From Pararhizobium capsulatum DSM 1112 (GTDB taxonomy: Bacteria; Pseudomonadota; Alphaproteobacteria; Rhizobiales; Rhizobiaceae): a stretch of 64,000 bases of DNA. The notes under the pieces are model-generated. The model was not told where the DNA came from. It saw only the letters and a list, made by a program, of their open reading frames with translations, and made no database searches. The translations under genes were made by a program, and so were the position numbers. Numbering within the stretch: the stretch's first letter is position 1; every line of letters starts with the position of its first letter. Below are positions 19,022 through 26,860 of this stretch, one piece after another. The stretch lies in NCBI RefSeq assembly GCF_030814475.1, contig NZ_JAUSVF010000001.1, positions 248,001-312,000 of the forward strand. The letters are read 5' to 3'.

Positions 19022-19248
19022 GGATAGTCCTCCGTCAGGCGCCTTTGGCGCGCATGTTAACTGCGCAGACGAAAGGGGATCACCACATAGACCGAAGGCC
19101 TGTGGCTGGTTTCCTCCTCCCAGCCTGCCCCGTCGTCCGCCTCCACGGACGATGAAGACCTGCAAAGCACCACAGAAAGCTGTCATTTACCTGACATTCC
19201 TGTTCGTGGCGCAAGCAACGGCAGCTTCCTCCAAAAAGGAACCAACGT

Positions 19249-20316
19249 CTACTGTAACCGCAAGGCCTCGTTCCACCGCGCAATGAGCCGTGCGCGCTTC
19301 ACCTGATCGAGGTAAACCATCAAGCCCGGACTGACCGGCACGGGACGCAATTGAGCACCGAGCATTTCCTGCATGGTATTGGCTGTATTATCGCCAGCGA
19401 CATCGGGACTGACCGCAGCGATATGCAGTTCCCGCGCCATGATCGATTGCCCTTCGGGCGACATGAAGAATTCGAGATAGCGACGACCGAGATCGGGCGT
19501 CGCTGCGGCCTGCGGCACCAATCCGATCCGGGACATCACGACGGTATAGTCCTTGGGAAGAACGATGCCGACATCGGGATGGCGCGACGCCCAGTCAGCA
19601 GCATAGGAACCGACAATATTGTAGCCGAGCACGAAGCGCCCGTCCGAGACGCGCTCCAGAATGGCCGAACTCGTGGAGTAGAGCTTTACGCCCGCAGCCC
19701 CCATGGCCTGAATGACTGACCAGATATCGCCAAACTGCTCCTGGTCGCGCGCCATGAACAGGAAACCGACGCCGGAGCGCTCGATATCGTAGGTACCGAT
19801 CCGGCCGAAGACGGAATTGCCCTTGCGCTTGAGGTATTCGATGAATTCCGCCCGGCTCGCCGGCGGCTTTTCATGGGCAAAACTTGGCTTGTGGTAGACG
19901 AAAACGGCCGGCTCGAAGGTGAGCGCATAGGCCGTGTTACGCCAGTTGGCCCAGGCGGGCCAGCGTGCGCTCATCGAAAGATCGCTGCGTTGGGCGTAGC
20001 CGTCATTGGAAAGCTTCACCTGCAGATCCATTGCCGAGGAAAAAGCGAAATCGGCGGTCTTCTGACCCGCATCCGTCTCGCGCACGATTCGGTCGTAGAT
20101 CTCGCCAGTCAGCAGCTCCTCGTAACGGACGGCAACATCCTGGTTCGCTTTCTGAAAGCCCTTCACCATCGGTCGCGCCAAAGGTTCGTCGAGGGACGAG
20201 TAGACCGTCAGCACACGCGCGTCCACGTCGCCGGAAAGAGCGGGGTAGAAAGTCGCCTGCGCCCGCGCAAGCGACGGAAAAACCACTAGTAACAGTAGAA
20301 TAAGGAAACGGCGCAT
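19249..20316 (-). CDS. Periplasmic iron-type (family 1/Fbp-like) substrate-binding protein next to TctDE
   Basis: This 355-aa extracellular solute-binding protein has a signal peptide (MRRFLILLLLVVFPSLARAQ) and features of the Fbp/AfuA fold, such as VLTVYSSLDEPLARPMVKGF, ARWPAWANWRNTAYALTFEP and YLEFFMSPEGQSIMARE. No permease or ATPase gene adjoins it. It is divergent from the TctD/TctE two-component pair, an arrangement in which the binder often acts as a periplasmic sensor accessory for the kinase rather than as a transporter part; this is inference from context. The longer frame to 20418 runs into the divergent promoter region and lacks a signal peptide, so the start at 20316 is preferred. 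Confidence 0.82.
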   Translation of the reverse strand: MRRFLILLLLVVFPSLARAQATFYPALSGDVDARVLTVYSSLDEPLARPMVKGFQKANQDVAVRYEELLTGEIYDRIVRETDAGQKTADFAFSSAMDLQVKLSNDGYAQRSDLSMSARWPAWANWRNTAYALTFEPAVFVYHKPSFAHEKPPASRAEFIEYLKRKGNSVFGRIGTYDIERSGVGFLFMARDQEQFGDIWSVIQAMGAAGVKLYSTSSAILERVSDGRFVLGYNIVGSYAADWASRHPDVGIVLPKDYTVVMSRIGLVPQAAATPDLGRRYLEFFMSPEGQSIMARELHIAAVSPDVAGDNTANTMQEMLGAQLRPVPVSPGLMVYLDQVKRARLIARWNEALRLQ

Positions 20317-20478
20317 GCGCCGATCATGCAGCAGAGGCGCGCGCTTCACAAGCATGCGGTCGCTTCCCCGTCGCCGTTGAAGCCGAGCCTTTGCGAAAAC
20401 GGTTCCGCTGTCGGCCATGTTGGTTTAATTCAAGAAAGGCGGCCTGCAAATCCGGTCGCGCACGGGAGATATTGAAGC

Positions 20479-21153
20479 GTGCGGATACTGCTGGTGGAGG
20501 ACAATGCCACGCTGTCGGAGGGTCTCTCGGCGATCCTGCGCTCAAGCGGCTATGCCGTGGATGTCGTTGCGGACGGCGCCTCGGCCGATGCCGTCATCGC
20601 CACTGAGACTTTCGACCTCGTTATCCTCGACCTGACCCTGCCGGAAATGGACGGGCTGGAAGTGCTGCGCGCCATGCGCTCGCGCCAGAACAAGGCTGCC
20701 GTCATGATCCTGACGGCACGCGGCACGCCCGAAGAACGGGTGAAGGGCCTCGACCTTGGGGCCGACGACTACATGATCAAGCCGTTCGACGTCGGTGAGT
20801 TCGAAGCGCGGGTGCGGGTATTGCTGCGCCGGCAGGCGGGGCTTCGGGCCTCCAACGTCAGCTACGGCAATGTCTCCTTCGACCTGAAATCCCGCATGTT
20901 TTCCGCCGATGGGGCGGTGATCGATATTCCCGCACGCGAACTGGGCCTTCTGGAAATCCTGTTCCTGCGGGCCGGCAAAGTGGTCGCCAAGGAAGCCATC
21001 ATTCAGTCGCTTACCGCCTTCGACGACGATCTCAGCGCCAACGCCATCGAACAATATGTCAGCCGGCTCAGGAAAAGACTGGCGCCGCATGGGCTGACTG
21101 TGCGTACCGCCCGCGGCATCGGGTACTATCTCGAAAAGGTAACAAGTTCTTGA
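20479..21153 (+). CDS. Response regulator, OmpR family, TctD-like (GTG start)
   Basis: This 224-aa response regulator has an N-terminal receiver (acidic pocket E7/D8, phospho-acceptor D51 in LVILDLTLPEMDG, conserved K101 in DYMIKPFD). The OmpR-type winged helix (about 130-222, with AIEQYVSRLRKRLAP) binds DNA. The sequence is close to TctD, the activator of tricarboxylate transport in enterobacteria. The start is GTG at 20479 with GGGAG upstream. Its stop overlaps the kinase start by 4 nt (TTGA). Likely targets are the adjacent divergent binding-protein gene and tctCBA, but no binding site was identified. Confidence 0.9.
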   Translation: MRILLVEDNATLSEGLSAILRSSGYAVDVVADGASADAVIATETFDLVILDLTLPEMDGLEVLRAMRSRQNKAAVMILTARGTPEERVKGLDLGADDYMIKPFDVGEFEARVRVLLRRQAGLRASNVSYGNVSFDLKSRMFSADGAVIDIPARELGLLEILFLRAGKVVAKEAIIQSLTAFDDDLSANAIEQYVSRLRKRLAPHGLTVRTARGIGYYLEKVTSS

Positions 21154-22547
21154 GCAGCGCCAAGCCCTATTCGCTGCGCCGCCGGCTGCTCGGCTGGCTT
21201 CTGATATCGACCGCCGTCATCGGCGTGATCGCGCTTGCCGACACCTACAGCGAGGCGGTCAAAACCGCCAATACGGTCTCCGACCGGGTGCTTGCCGGCT
21301 CGGCCCTCGCCATCGCCGAGCGCGTCGTCGTCGCCGAGGACGGAACGCTGGAGGTCGACATCCCCTATGTCGCCTTGGAGATGCTGACGTCCGCCGCACA
21401 GGACCGGGTTTTCTACCGGGTCGATGGTCCACCGGGACATTTTATCACCGGATACCAGACCCTGCCCTCGATCGACTTGAAGAACCGGACATCGGCCTAT
21501 GCCGATGCGAAATTCCGGGGCGAGCCGATCCGCATCGCCGTCCTCGAACGCTCCGCGTCGACCGGGATCAATTCGGTACCCTTCGTCGTGACGGTGGCAG
21601 AAACGACGATCGCACGACGCCAACTGGCGCAGGCGATCCTGCTGAGATCGGCGCTCAGGCTCGCCTTCATGATTCTCGGTGCAGCAACCATCGTCTGGAT
21701 CGCCGTCACCTTCTCGCTTCGTCCCCTCTACAAGTTGGGCGACGCCATTTCGGAGCGTAGTCCCGATGACCTCCACCCGATCGAACAATCCGTTCCGAGC
21801 GAAGTCGAGGGGCTGGTGGAAACGGTCAATTCCTTCATGGTGCGACTGGAATCGGCGCTCGACGCGCTGCGTCATTTCAGCGGCAATGCAAGCCATCAAC
21901 TGAGAACGCCCCTGGCAATCATTCGCACCCAGCTCGCTCTCTCCGCCCGGGCGGCAACGCTCGAGGAAGCACAGATCGCTGCGCGCAAGGGCGACGAGGC
22001 GGTAGCCCATGCCGAGCGTATCCTGAAGCAATTGCTGCTGATGGCGAAGATCGACGCGGCCGGATCACGTCAGAGGATAGCGCCGCCGCTGCTCGATCTT
22101 ACCGCACTCGCGCAGGAAATCACCGCCGACTATGTGCCGAAGGCGGGCGAAGCGGATGTCGATCTGGGCTTCGAGGGCGACGAACAGATGTTTATTGCTG
22201 CAGAACCTCTGCTGATCGGCGAACTGCTGCGCAACCTGATCGAGAACGCCATCGTCTATGGCGGCAGAGGCGCTGAAGTAACGGTGCGGGTCGCATCGTC
22301 AGACAACACACCTTGCCTCGAAGTGGAAGACAACGGTCCCGGCATTCCGCCGGAAAAACGGCAAATTGCCCGCCAGCGCTTCGCGCGCGGCGGTGACATC
22401 GATGCGCCCGGCATGGGCCTCGGCCTGCCGATCGTCGAGGAGATAGCAAGCCTGTTCGCCGGAAAGGTGAACCTCTCCGACGGGCATGATGGCAGAGGAT
22501 TGAAAGTCTCGGTGACCTTTTCGCCAACCCGACCGCTCGCCACATAA
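21150..22547 (+). CDS. Sensor histidine kinase, TctE-like (TTG start)
   Basis: This 465-aa membrane histidine kinase has TM1 at about 14-32, a periplasmic TctE-type sensor domain (about 35-160) and TM2 at about 165-187. A linker leads to the HisKA H box HFSGNASHQLRTPLA, with phospho-accepting H249. The HATPase domain has N box NLIENAIVYG and G boxes VEDNGPGIPPE and GMGLGLPIVEEIAS. The TTG start overlaps the response-regulator stop (TTGA), giving tight coupling. The pair probably senses a carboxylate in the periplasm, possibly through the neighbouring binding protein at 19249-20316. Confidence 0.9.
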   Translation: MSSAKPYSLRRRLLGWLLISTAVIGVIALADTYSEAVKTANTVSDRVLAGSALAIAERVVVAEDGTLEVDIPYVALEMLTSAAQDRVFYRVDGPPGHFITGYQTLPSIDLKNRTSAYADAKFRGEPIRIAVLERSASTGINSVPFVVTVAETTIARRQLAQAILLRSALRLAFMILGAATIVWIAVTFSLRPLYKLGDAISERSPDDLHPIEQSVPSEVEGLVETVNSFMVRLESALDALRHFSGNASHQLRTPLAIIRTQLALSARAATLEEAQIAARKGDEAVAHAERILKQLLLMAKIDAAGSRQRIAPPLLDLTALAQEITADYVPKAGEADVDLGFEGDEQMFIAAEPLLIGELLRNLIENAIVYGGRGAEVTVRVASSDNTPCLEVEDNGPGIPPEKRQIARQRFARGGDIDAPGMGLGLPIVEEIASLFAGKVNLSDGHDGRGLKVSVTFSPTRPLAT

Positions 22548-22593
22548 GTGGAGCAAGCGCTTTGATAAAGTCAGTTCAGGTCGAAATGAAAGA

Positions 22594-22707
22594 TTAACGA
22601 CCGCGGGGGGCGGTGAACAAATCGGTTTCGCGTGCCCGGCCGAGAAGAAGGGCACTCCAGAGAACCTGAAAGAAACCGGGGCTCGCGAGCTTGCGCTGCG
22701 AAGTCAT
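22594..22707 (-). CDS. Possible small protein (37 aa)
   Basis: This short frame begins MTSQRKLASPGFFQVLWSAL and ends FTAPRGR. GGAGC sits 6 bp before the ATG. A hydrophobic centre (FFQVLWSALLLG) is flanked by basic and charged ends. I recognise no family. Support comes from the ribosome-binding site and from a 20-mer 74 bp upstream that is 18/20 identical to one 81 bp upstream of the 56-aa gene at 15677-15847. The codon pattern over 37 codons is too short to weigh. It ends 46 bp from the convergent tctE-like stop. Confidence 0.4.
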   Translation of the reverse strand: MTSQRKLASPGFFQVLWSALLLGRARETDLFTAPRGR

Positions 22708-22784
22708 GATAAGCTCCATTGGCTATTAATGTTGGTCATATGGCATGGATGAAGCCTTTTTTCCAGAGGCAAAGAGTCGCGGCA

Positions 22785-22805
22785 GCTATGCTCAGCAAGC
22801 ATAGC
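22785..22805. promoter_or_regulatory. 8-bp inverted repeat, possible LysR-type operator
   Basis: GCTATGCT (22785-22792) and AGCATAGC (22798-22805) form a perfect dyad with a 5-bp centre. The arms contain the T-N11-A pattern of LysR-family sites. It is 78 bp upstream of the 37-aa frame (minus strand), and its left part recurs at 15929-15948. The stretch to about 22870 is AT-rich. The assignment is inference. Confidence 0.45.
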
Positions 22806-22968
22806 CGAAACCGTCGCGCAGTTATATTTTTGAACTGGAAAATAGTATCAAATTTATACTTGAAGTACCATCCGGGAACGCCCAAAAACCCTTGACATGC
22901 TGAAGCGACACAGATTTTTCTGTGCCAACCGAACCGATGAAGTGTAGTAATCGACCTGATTGAATAAG

Positions 22969-23000
22969 CATGGCCCTCCGGCTCTTGCCTGAAGGCCATG
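22969..23000 (-). terminator. Probable terminator after amino-acid binding protein gene
   Basis: On the minus strand, CATGGCCTTC pairs with GAGGGCCATG (one G-T pair) with an inner GGC/GCC stem. It lies just after the stop of the binding-protein gene at 23019. The following T content is modest, so termination may be partial. Confidence 0.55.
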
Positions 23001-23018
23001 GAGGAAAATCCTCTCGGA

Positions 23019-23801
23019 TCATTTCATCGTATAGACGTCGATGGTAAAATACTTGTCGTTGATCGTCTTGTAGGTGCCATCGGCGCGGATATCGGCCAGG
23101 GCCTTGTTCAGCTTTTCGCGCAGGTCGTTGTCATCCTGGCGCACGGCGATACCGACACCATCGCCGACGAACTTCTTGTCGGTGATCGGATCGCCCGTCA
23201 GCTCGCAGCACTTGCCATCCTCAGACTTGGTAACCCAGTCGAGCATTGGCAACATGTCGCCGACCTGCATGTCGAGGCGACCATTGACCATGTCGAGATT
23301 GGTCTCATCCTGAGTGGGATAAAGCTTGATCTCCGCGTCCGGATAAGTCGCGGCAATATAGTCGGCCTGAGTGGTGCCGGACTGGGCGCCGATGACCTTG
23401 CCCTTCAGGGCGTCGTTGGTGAATTCCTTGATATCGGAGCCCTTCGGCAGGACATGGGTCATGGCAGCCAGATAGTAGGGATCGGTGAAGGAAACCTGCT
23501 TCTTGCGCTCTTCAGTGATGAACATCGAGGCGATGATCAGATCATACTTGCTGGCGATCAGGCCGGGGATGATGCCGTCCCAGTCCTGCGCGACCACTTC
23601 GCACTCGACCTTCATCTTGGCGCAAAGCGCCAGTCCGATATCGACGTCGAAACCGCCGATCTTGCCGGCGGAATCAACGAAGTTGAAGGGTGGGTAGGCA
23701 CCTTCGGTACCGATGCGCAGCTTTTCGGCCGCATCGGCCGTGGTGGCGGAAAAGGCGGCGGCACAGGCAAGCGCCCATGCGATCATCTGTTTTCTCATCA
23801 T
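23019..23801 (-). CDS. Amino-acid ABC transporter substrate-binding protein (lone)
   Basis: This 260-aa family 3 solute-binding protein of the lysine/arginine/ornithine/histidine type has a signal peptide (MMRKQMIAWALACAAAFSAT, cleaved near ADA-AEK). The mature start is KLRIGTEGAYPPFNFVDSAG, and GFDVDIGLALCAKMKVECE follows. Two cysteines (KCCE) lie around residue 200. The ATG at 23801 follows AGAGGGAA. No permease or ATPase gene is adjacent, so it may deliver ligand to a transporter encoded elsewhere. It is followed by a hairpin. The nearby gabT/gabD and D-amino-acid genes fit an amino-acid catabolic region. Confidence 0.88.
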   Translation of the reverse strand: MMRKQMIAWALACAAAFSATTADAAEKLRIGTEGAYPPFNFVDSAGKIGGFDVDIGLALCAKMKVECEVVAQDWDGIIPGLIASKYDLIIASMFITEERKKQVSFTDPYYLAAMTHVLPKGSDIKEFTNDALKGKVIGAQSGTTQADYIAATYPDAEIKLYPTQDETNLDMVNGRLDMQVGDMLPMLDWVTKSEDGKCCELTGDPITDKKFVGDGVGIAVRQDDNDLREKLNKALADIRADGTYKTINDKYFTIDVYTMK

Positions 23802-23921
23802 CGTGTCGTTCCCTCTTCTATCCACCTGATATCGATGGTTGCAACGATCCTAAGCCGGCCTTGAATATAAGCGAAATAGATAGCGGCAATAGCCGGTATC
23901 ATTGCCATTGTCCAAAGACGA

Positions 23922-24728
23922 TCAGAAAGTCGGCGGCGTGTTGATCCAGAGAAGCACAGTTTCGCCGTCATGGCGATTGACCCACGCATGACGGCGTCGG
24001 CTGGCGAAATAGAGGGAATCGCCAGGCTCCAGATCGTGAAAATGCTCGCCGTCCAGAATGAACTCGACCCGGCCCGTAAGGACGTAGACGAACTCCTCTC
24101 CTTCATGCCGATAGGCACCTTCGCTGGATGCGCCGGGCGCCAGCACGAAACGATGGCAATCCATCTGGTTTGGCCCTTCGGCCAACATTTGCACGATGAC
24201 GCCCGGTGTCGTGCGTGGCCAGGAGCGCCATTCGCCGGCGCGCACGACAGCGCGGATTGCAGGCTCATCCTCCCCGGAGAGACGAGAAACGGTCGTATCG
24301 AAATAGGCGGCAAGATTGTGCAGCACCGCAACCGAAACCCCCTGCGACGTCCGTTCTAGGGTCGAGAGGACAGAAGGAGCAATGCCGATTTCACCGGCTA
24401 CCTGCTCAAGGGTCTTGCCACCGGCATGGCGAAGACTGCGCAGCTTGCGCCCGACAGGCGAGGCGGCCTCCGTCGCAACCACATCGTCGCCGCCTTCCGC
24501 CTCCAAAGCCTCTCGGATTGCCGCAGGATTGAGACCGCGTTCGGCACGGAACCAGGAAATACGCTTCAGGCGCGCCAGATCGCCGTCGCTATATTGGCGA
24601 TGGCCAGTCGATGAGCGCTCGGGAATGACCAGCCCCTGCGTCTCCCAAAGACGCAGGGTAGACGCGGAAACGCCGGCAAGCCTGGCCGCTTCCGCCACCT
24701 TATATCGAACAGGGGCGTCAGCGTTCAT
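23922..24728 (-). CDS. Three-domain regulator: MerR HTH + XRE HTH + cupin
   Basis: This 268-aa regulator has an unusual order of domains. A MerR-type winged helix comes first (about 8-75; KVAEAARLAGVSASTLRLWE and HRQYSDGDLARLKRI). An XRE/HTH_3 helix-turn-helix follows (about 93-150; LRSLRHAGGKTLEQVAGEIG). A cupin_2 domain is last (about 180-265; HEGEEFVYVLTGRVEF with H208 and E211/E212, then LEPGDSLYFASRRRHAW). XRE-cupin proteins such as PuuR control putrescine and GABA catabolism, and this gene is beside gabT/gabD. The start at 24728 has GGAGG 8 bp upstream. The gene lies 23 bp after an orphan antitoxin gene and is probably co-transcribed with it. The cupin ligand is unknown. Confidence 0.88.
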   Translation of the reverse strand: MNADAPVRYKVAEAARLAGVSASTLRLWETQGLVIPERSSTGHRQYSDGDLARLKRISWFRAERGLNPAAIREALEAEGGDDVVATEAASPVGRKLRSLRHAGGKTLEQVAGEIGIAPSVLSTLERTSQGVSVAVLHNLAAYFDTTVSRLSGEDEPAIRAVVRAGEWRSWPRTTPGVIVQMLAEGPNQMDCHRFVLAPGASSEGAYRHEGEEFVYVLTGRVEFILDGEHFHDLEPGDSLYFASRRRHAWVNRHDGETVLLWINTPPTF

Positions 24729-24751
24729 CGCTGCCGCCTCCAAGCTTCATG

Positions 24752-25006
24752 TCAGTGTTCCAGGTCACGGAAAAGATCTTCACCACTCTCTACGCGTCGA
24801 ACCGGCTGCCCGGCGGGCATATCGGCATCTGCCTCTTCGTATTCCGGAACCTTCAGTTCGAACGGCAGGCGCCGCTCCTCGGCAATGCGCAACATCAGCA
24901 TTCGGATGGCATCGGAAAGCGAGAGCCCCATGGCGGACAGGGCTTCAATGGCACGTTGCTTCGTCCCGGAATCGATACGGGCCCGGATGATCGTATCAGC
25001 TGTCAT
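24752..25006 (-). CDS. RelB/DinJ-family antitoxin without a partner toxin
   Basis: This 84-aa ribbon-helix-helix protein has the DinJ/RelB pattern: strand IIRARIDSGTKQRAIEALSA, then MGLSLSDAIRMLMLRIAEE and LPFELKVPEYEE. DinJ/RelB proteins neutralise YafQ/RelE-type ribonucleases and repress their own operon. Here the usual downstream toxin is absent: the next gene, 23 bp away on the same strand, is the MerR-XRE-cupin regulator, and no toxin-like frame lies upstream. It may be a remnant, or a DNA-binding protein now paired with the regulator. Confidence 0.85.
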   Translation of the reverse strand: MTADTIIRARIDSGTKQRAIEALSAMGLSLSDAIRMLMLRIAEERRLPFELKVPEYEEADADMPAGQPVRRVESGEDLFRDLEH

Positions 25007-25424
25007 GACGTCATTCTCCTGATGCTAAACGTTTCAAGGAAAGAAATGGACCGACCGTGCCGAGAACGGAAAAGCCCCAAATGAATTCTTGCAATTCGTG
25101 CCGTATCTGCATGCCCGGGAATGTTCGGACATGCTTTCTCTTTCACGATCTAAGAGCGCCTTGAAATATCGACCGGACGGTGAATGTACGGAGTTGAAAA
25201 GGCACTCAAGTAGGCAATCGCGCGTGGCTCAGCCTTGCTTTGCCACCCCGCCATATCGAAAAAAATATCCATTGCTGCAATGTTCCGACAGTGTAGCCAC
25301 ATCGCTTACCTCTTGACAAGAAAAAGCATTCGCTGACCGTAAGGATTCGATCACAAAATTTGATTTGCAACCTTACAGAAAAAATATAGGATTTGACTAT
25401 CACCCCCACTTCAGGACGACGCCC
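25007..25424. other. Divergent intergenic region (418 bp) upstream of gabT
   Basis: This gap lies between the antitoxin-regulator operon (minus) and gabT (plus). It becomes AT-rich toward gabT and contains TTGACA at 25313-25318 and TTGATT at 25360-25365 followed by TATAGG at 25385-25390; neither gives an ideal promoter pair. No convincing gene or repeat was found. It is the natural place for operators of the adjacent regulator. Confidence 0.5.
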
Positions 25425-26696
25425 GTGACCTCTCTCACCGACCGCAAGAACGCAGCCATTTCCCGTGGCGTGGGCATGACCACGCAAATCTATGCCGACC
25501 GCGCTGAAAATGCCGAGATCTGGGACAAGGAAGGCAATCGCTACATCGATTTCGCCGCAGGTATTGCCGTGGTCAACACCGGCCATCGCCACCCGCGTGT
25601 CATCGAAGCCGTCAAGAAACAGCTCGACCGCTTCACCCACACCTGCCATCAGGTTGTTCCCTACGAGAACTATGTCGAGCTCGCCGAGCGCCTGAACGCT
25701 CTCGTCCCCGGCAATTTCGAAAAGAAGACGATCTTCGTCACGACAGGCGCCGAAGCCGTCGAAAATGCCGTCAAGATTGCCCGCGCCGCGACAGGCCGTC
25801 AGGCCGTCATCGCCTTCAGCGGCGGCTTCCATGGCCGTACCTTCATGGGCATGGCGCTGACCGGCAAGGTCGTGCCCTACAAGGTCGGTTTCGGCGCCAT
25901 GCCAGCCGACGTCTTCCACGCACCCTTCCCGGTCGAGATGCACGGCACGACCGTCGAGCAGTCGCTCGGTGTGCTGAAGAAGCTTTTTGCTGCCGATGTC
26001 GATCCGAACCGCGTCGCAGCCATCATCATCGAGCCGGTGCAAGGCGAGGGCGGCTTCTATCCGGTACCAGTCAGCTTCATGAAGGCGATCCGCGAAATCT
26101 GCGATCAGCACGGCATCCTGCTGATTGCCGATGAAGTGCAGACCGGTTTTGCCCGTACCGGCAAGCTGTTTGCCATGGAACATTATGGTGTCGCAGCCGA
26201 CCTCGTGACCATGGCCAAGGGTCTAGGCGGCGGCTTCCCGATTGCAGCTGTCACCGGCCGCAAGGATGTGATGGATGCGCCAGGACCGGGCGGTCTCGGG
26301 GGCACCTATGCCGGCAGCCCGATCGGCGTTGCAGCGGCCCATGCCGTCCTCGATGTCATCAGGGATGAAGACCTCTGCAACCGCGCCGAACAACTCGGCG
26401 GTCGCCTGAAGCAGCGCCTTGCCTCGATCCGTGAACAGGTTCCGGAAATCGTCGATATCCGCGGCCCCGGCTTCATGAATGCGGTCGAATTCAACGACAC
26501 GATCACCAACTTGCCGAGCGCCGAATTCGCCAACAAGGTGCGGCTTGTCGCGCTGGAAAAGGGCCTGATCCTGCTCACCTGCGGCGTGCACGGCAACGTC
26601 ATCCGCTTCCTGGCGCCGATCACCATTCAGGACGAGGTCTTCGCCGAGGCCCTCGACATTCTGGAAGCTTCGATCCTCGAAGCCCGGGCGGCCTGA
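25425..26696 (+). CDS. gabT: 4-aminobutyrate (or 5-aminovalerate) aminotransferase (GTG start)
   Basis: This 423-aa class III PLP-dependent aminotransferase converts GABA plus 2-oxoglutarate to succinate semialdehyde plus glutamate. Close relatives (DavT) use 5-aminovalerate. Motifs are FVTTGAEAVENAVKIAR (PLP phosphate), GGFHGRT, EPVQGEGGFYP, LIADEVQTGFARTGK with D236, and the Schiff-base lysine K265 in MAKGLGGGFP. The GTG start at 25425 gives the N-terminus MTSLTDRKNAAISRGVGMTT, matching rhizobial GabT; the earlier in-frame ATG adds 20 residues foreign to the family. AGGACG lies upstream. It is followed 164 bp later by gabD. Confidence 0.93.
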   Translation: MTSLTDRKNAAISRGVGMTTQIYADRAENAEIWDKEGNRYIDFAAGIAVVNTGHRHPRVIEAVKKQLDRFTHTCHQVVPYENYVELAERLNALVPGNFEKKTIFVTTGAEAVENAVKIARAATGRQAVIAFSGGFHGRTFMGMALTGKVVPYKVGFGAMPADVFHAPFPVEMHGTTVEQSLGVLKKLFAADVDPNRVAAIIIEPVQGEGGFYPVPVSFMKAIREICDQHGILLIADEVQTGFARTGKLFAMEHYGVAADLVTMAKGLGGGFPIAAVTGRKDVMDAPGPGGLGGTYAGSPIGVAAAHAVLDVIRDEDLCNRAEQLGGRLKQRLASIREQVPEIVDIRGPGFMNAVEFNDTITNLPSAEFANKVRLVALEKGLILLTCGVHGNVIRFLAPITIQDEVFAEALDILEASILEARAA

Positions 26697-26860
26697 ACGA
26701 AAAGAACGAAGTCCATCGGCGGGCAGCCTGCCGATGGACGACAGACGCGCGATCCGCTAGATCGGCGGTCCCTCCGCTGAGCCGAGCCTTCGCGCGCATG
26801 AAAGCCCGGTGTCCAAGGGTAACGCCCGCAGACGGCACACCGCGGCAGAAAGGATCGCCG

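Noticed and set aside
25007-25424. Toxin partner for the DinJ/RelB antitoxin
   Set aside because: Short frames here lack RelE/YafQ features and ribosome-binding sites; the downstream neighbour is the MerR-XRE-cupin regulator.
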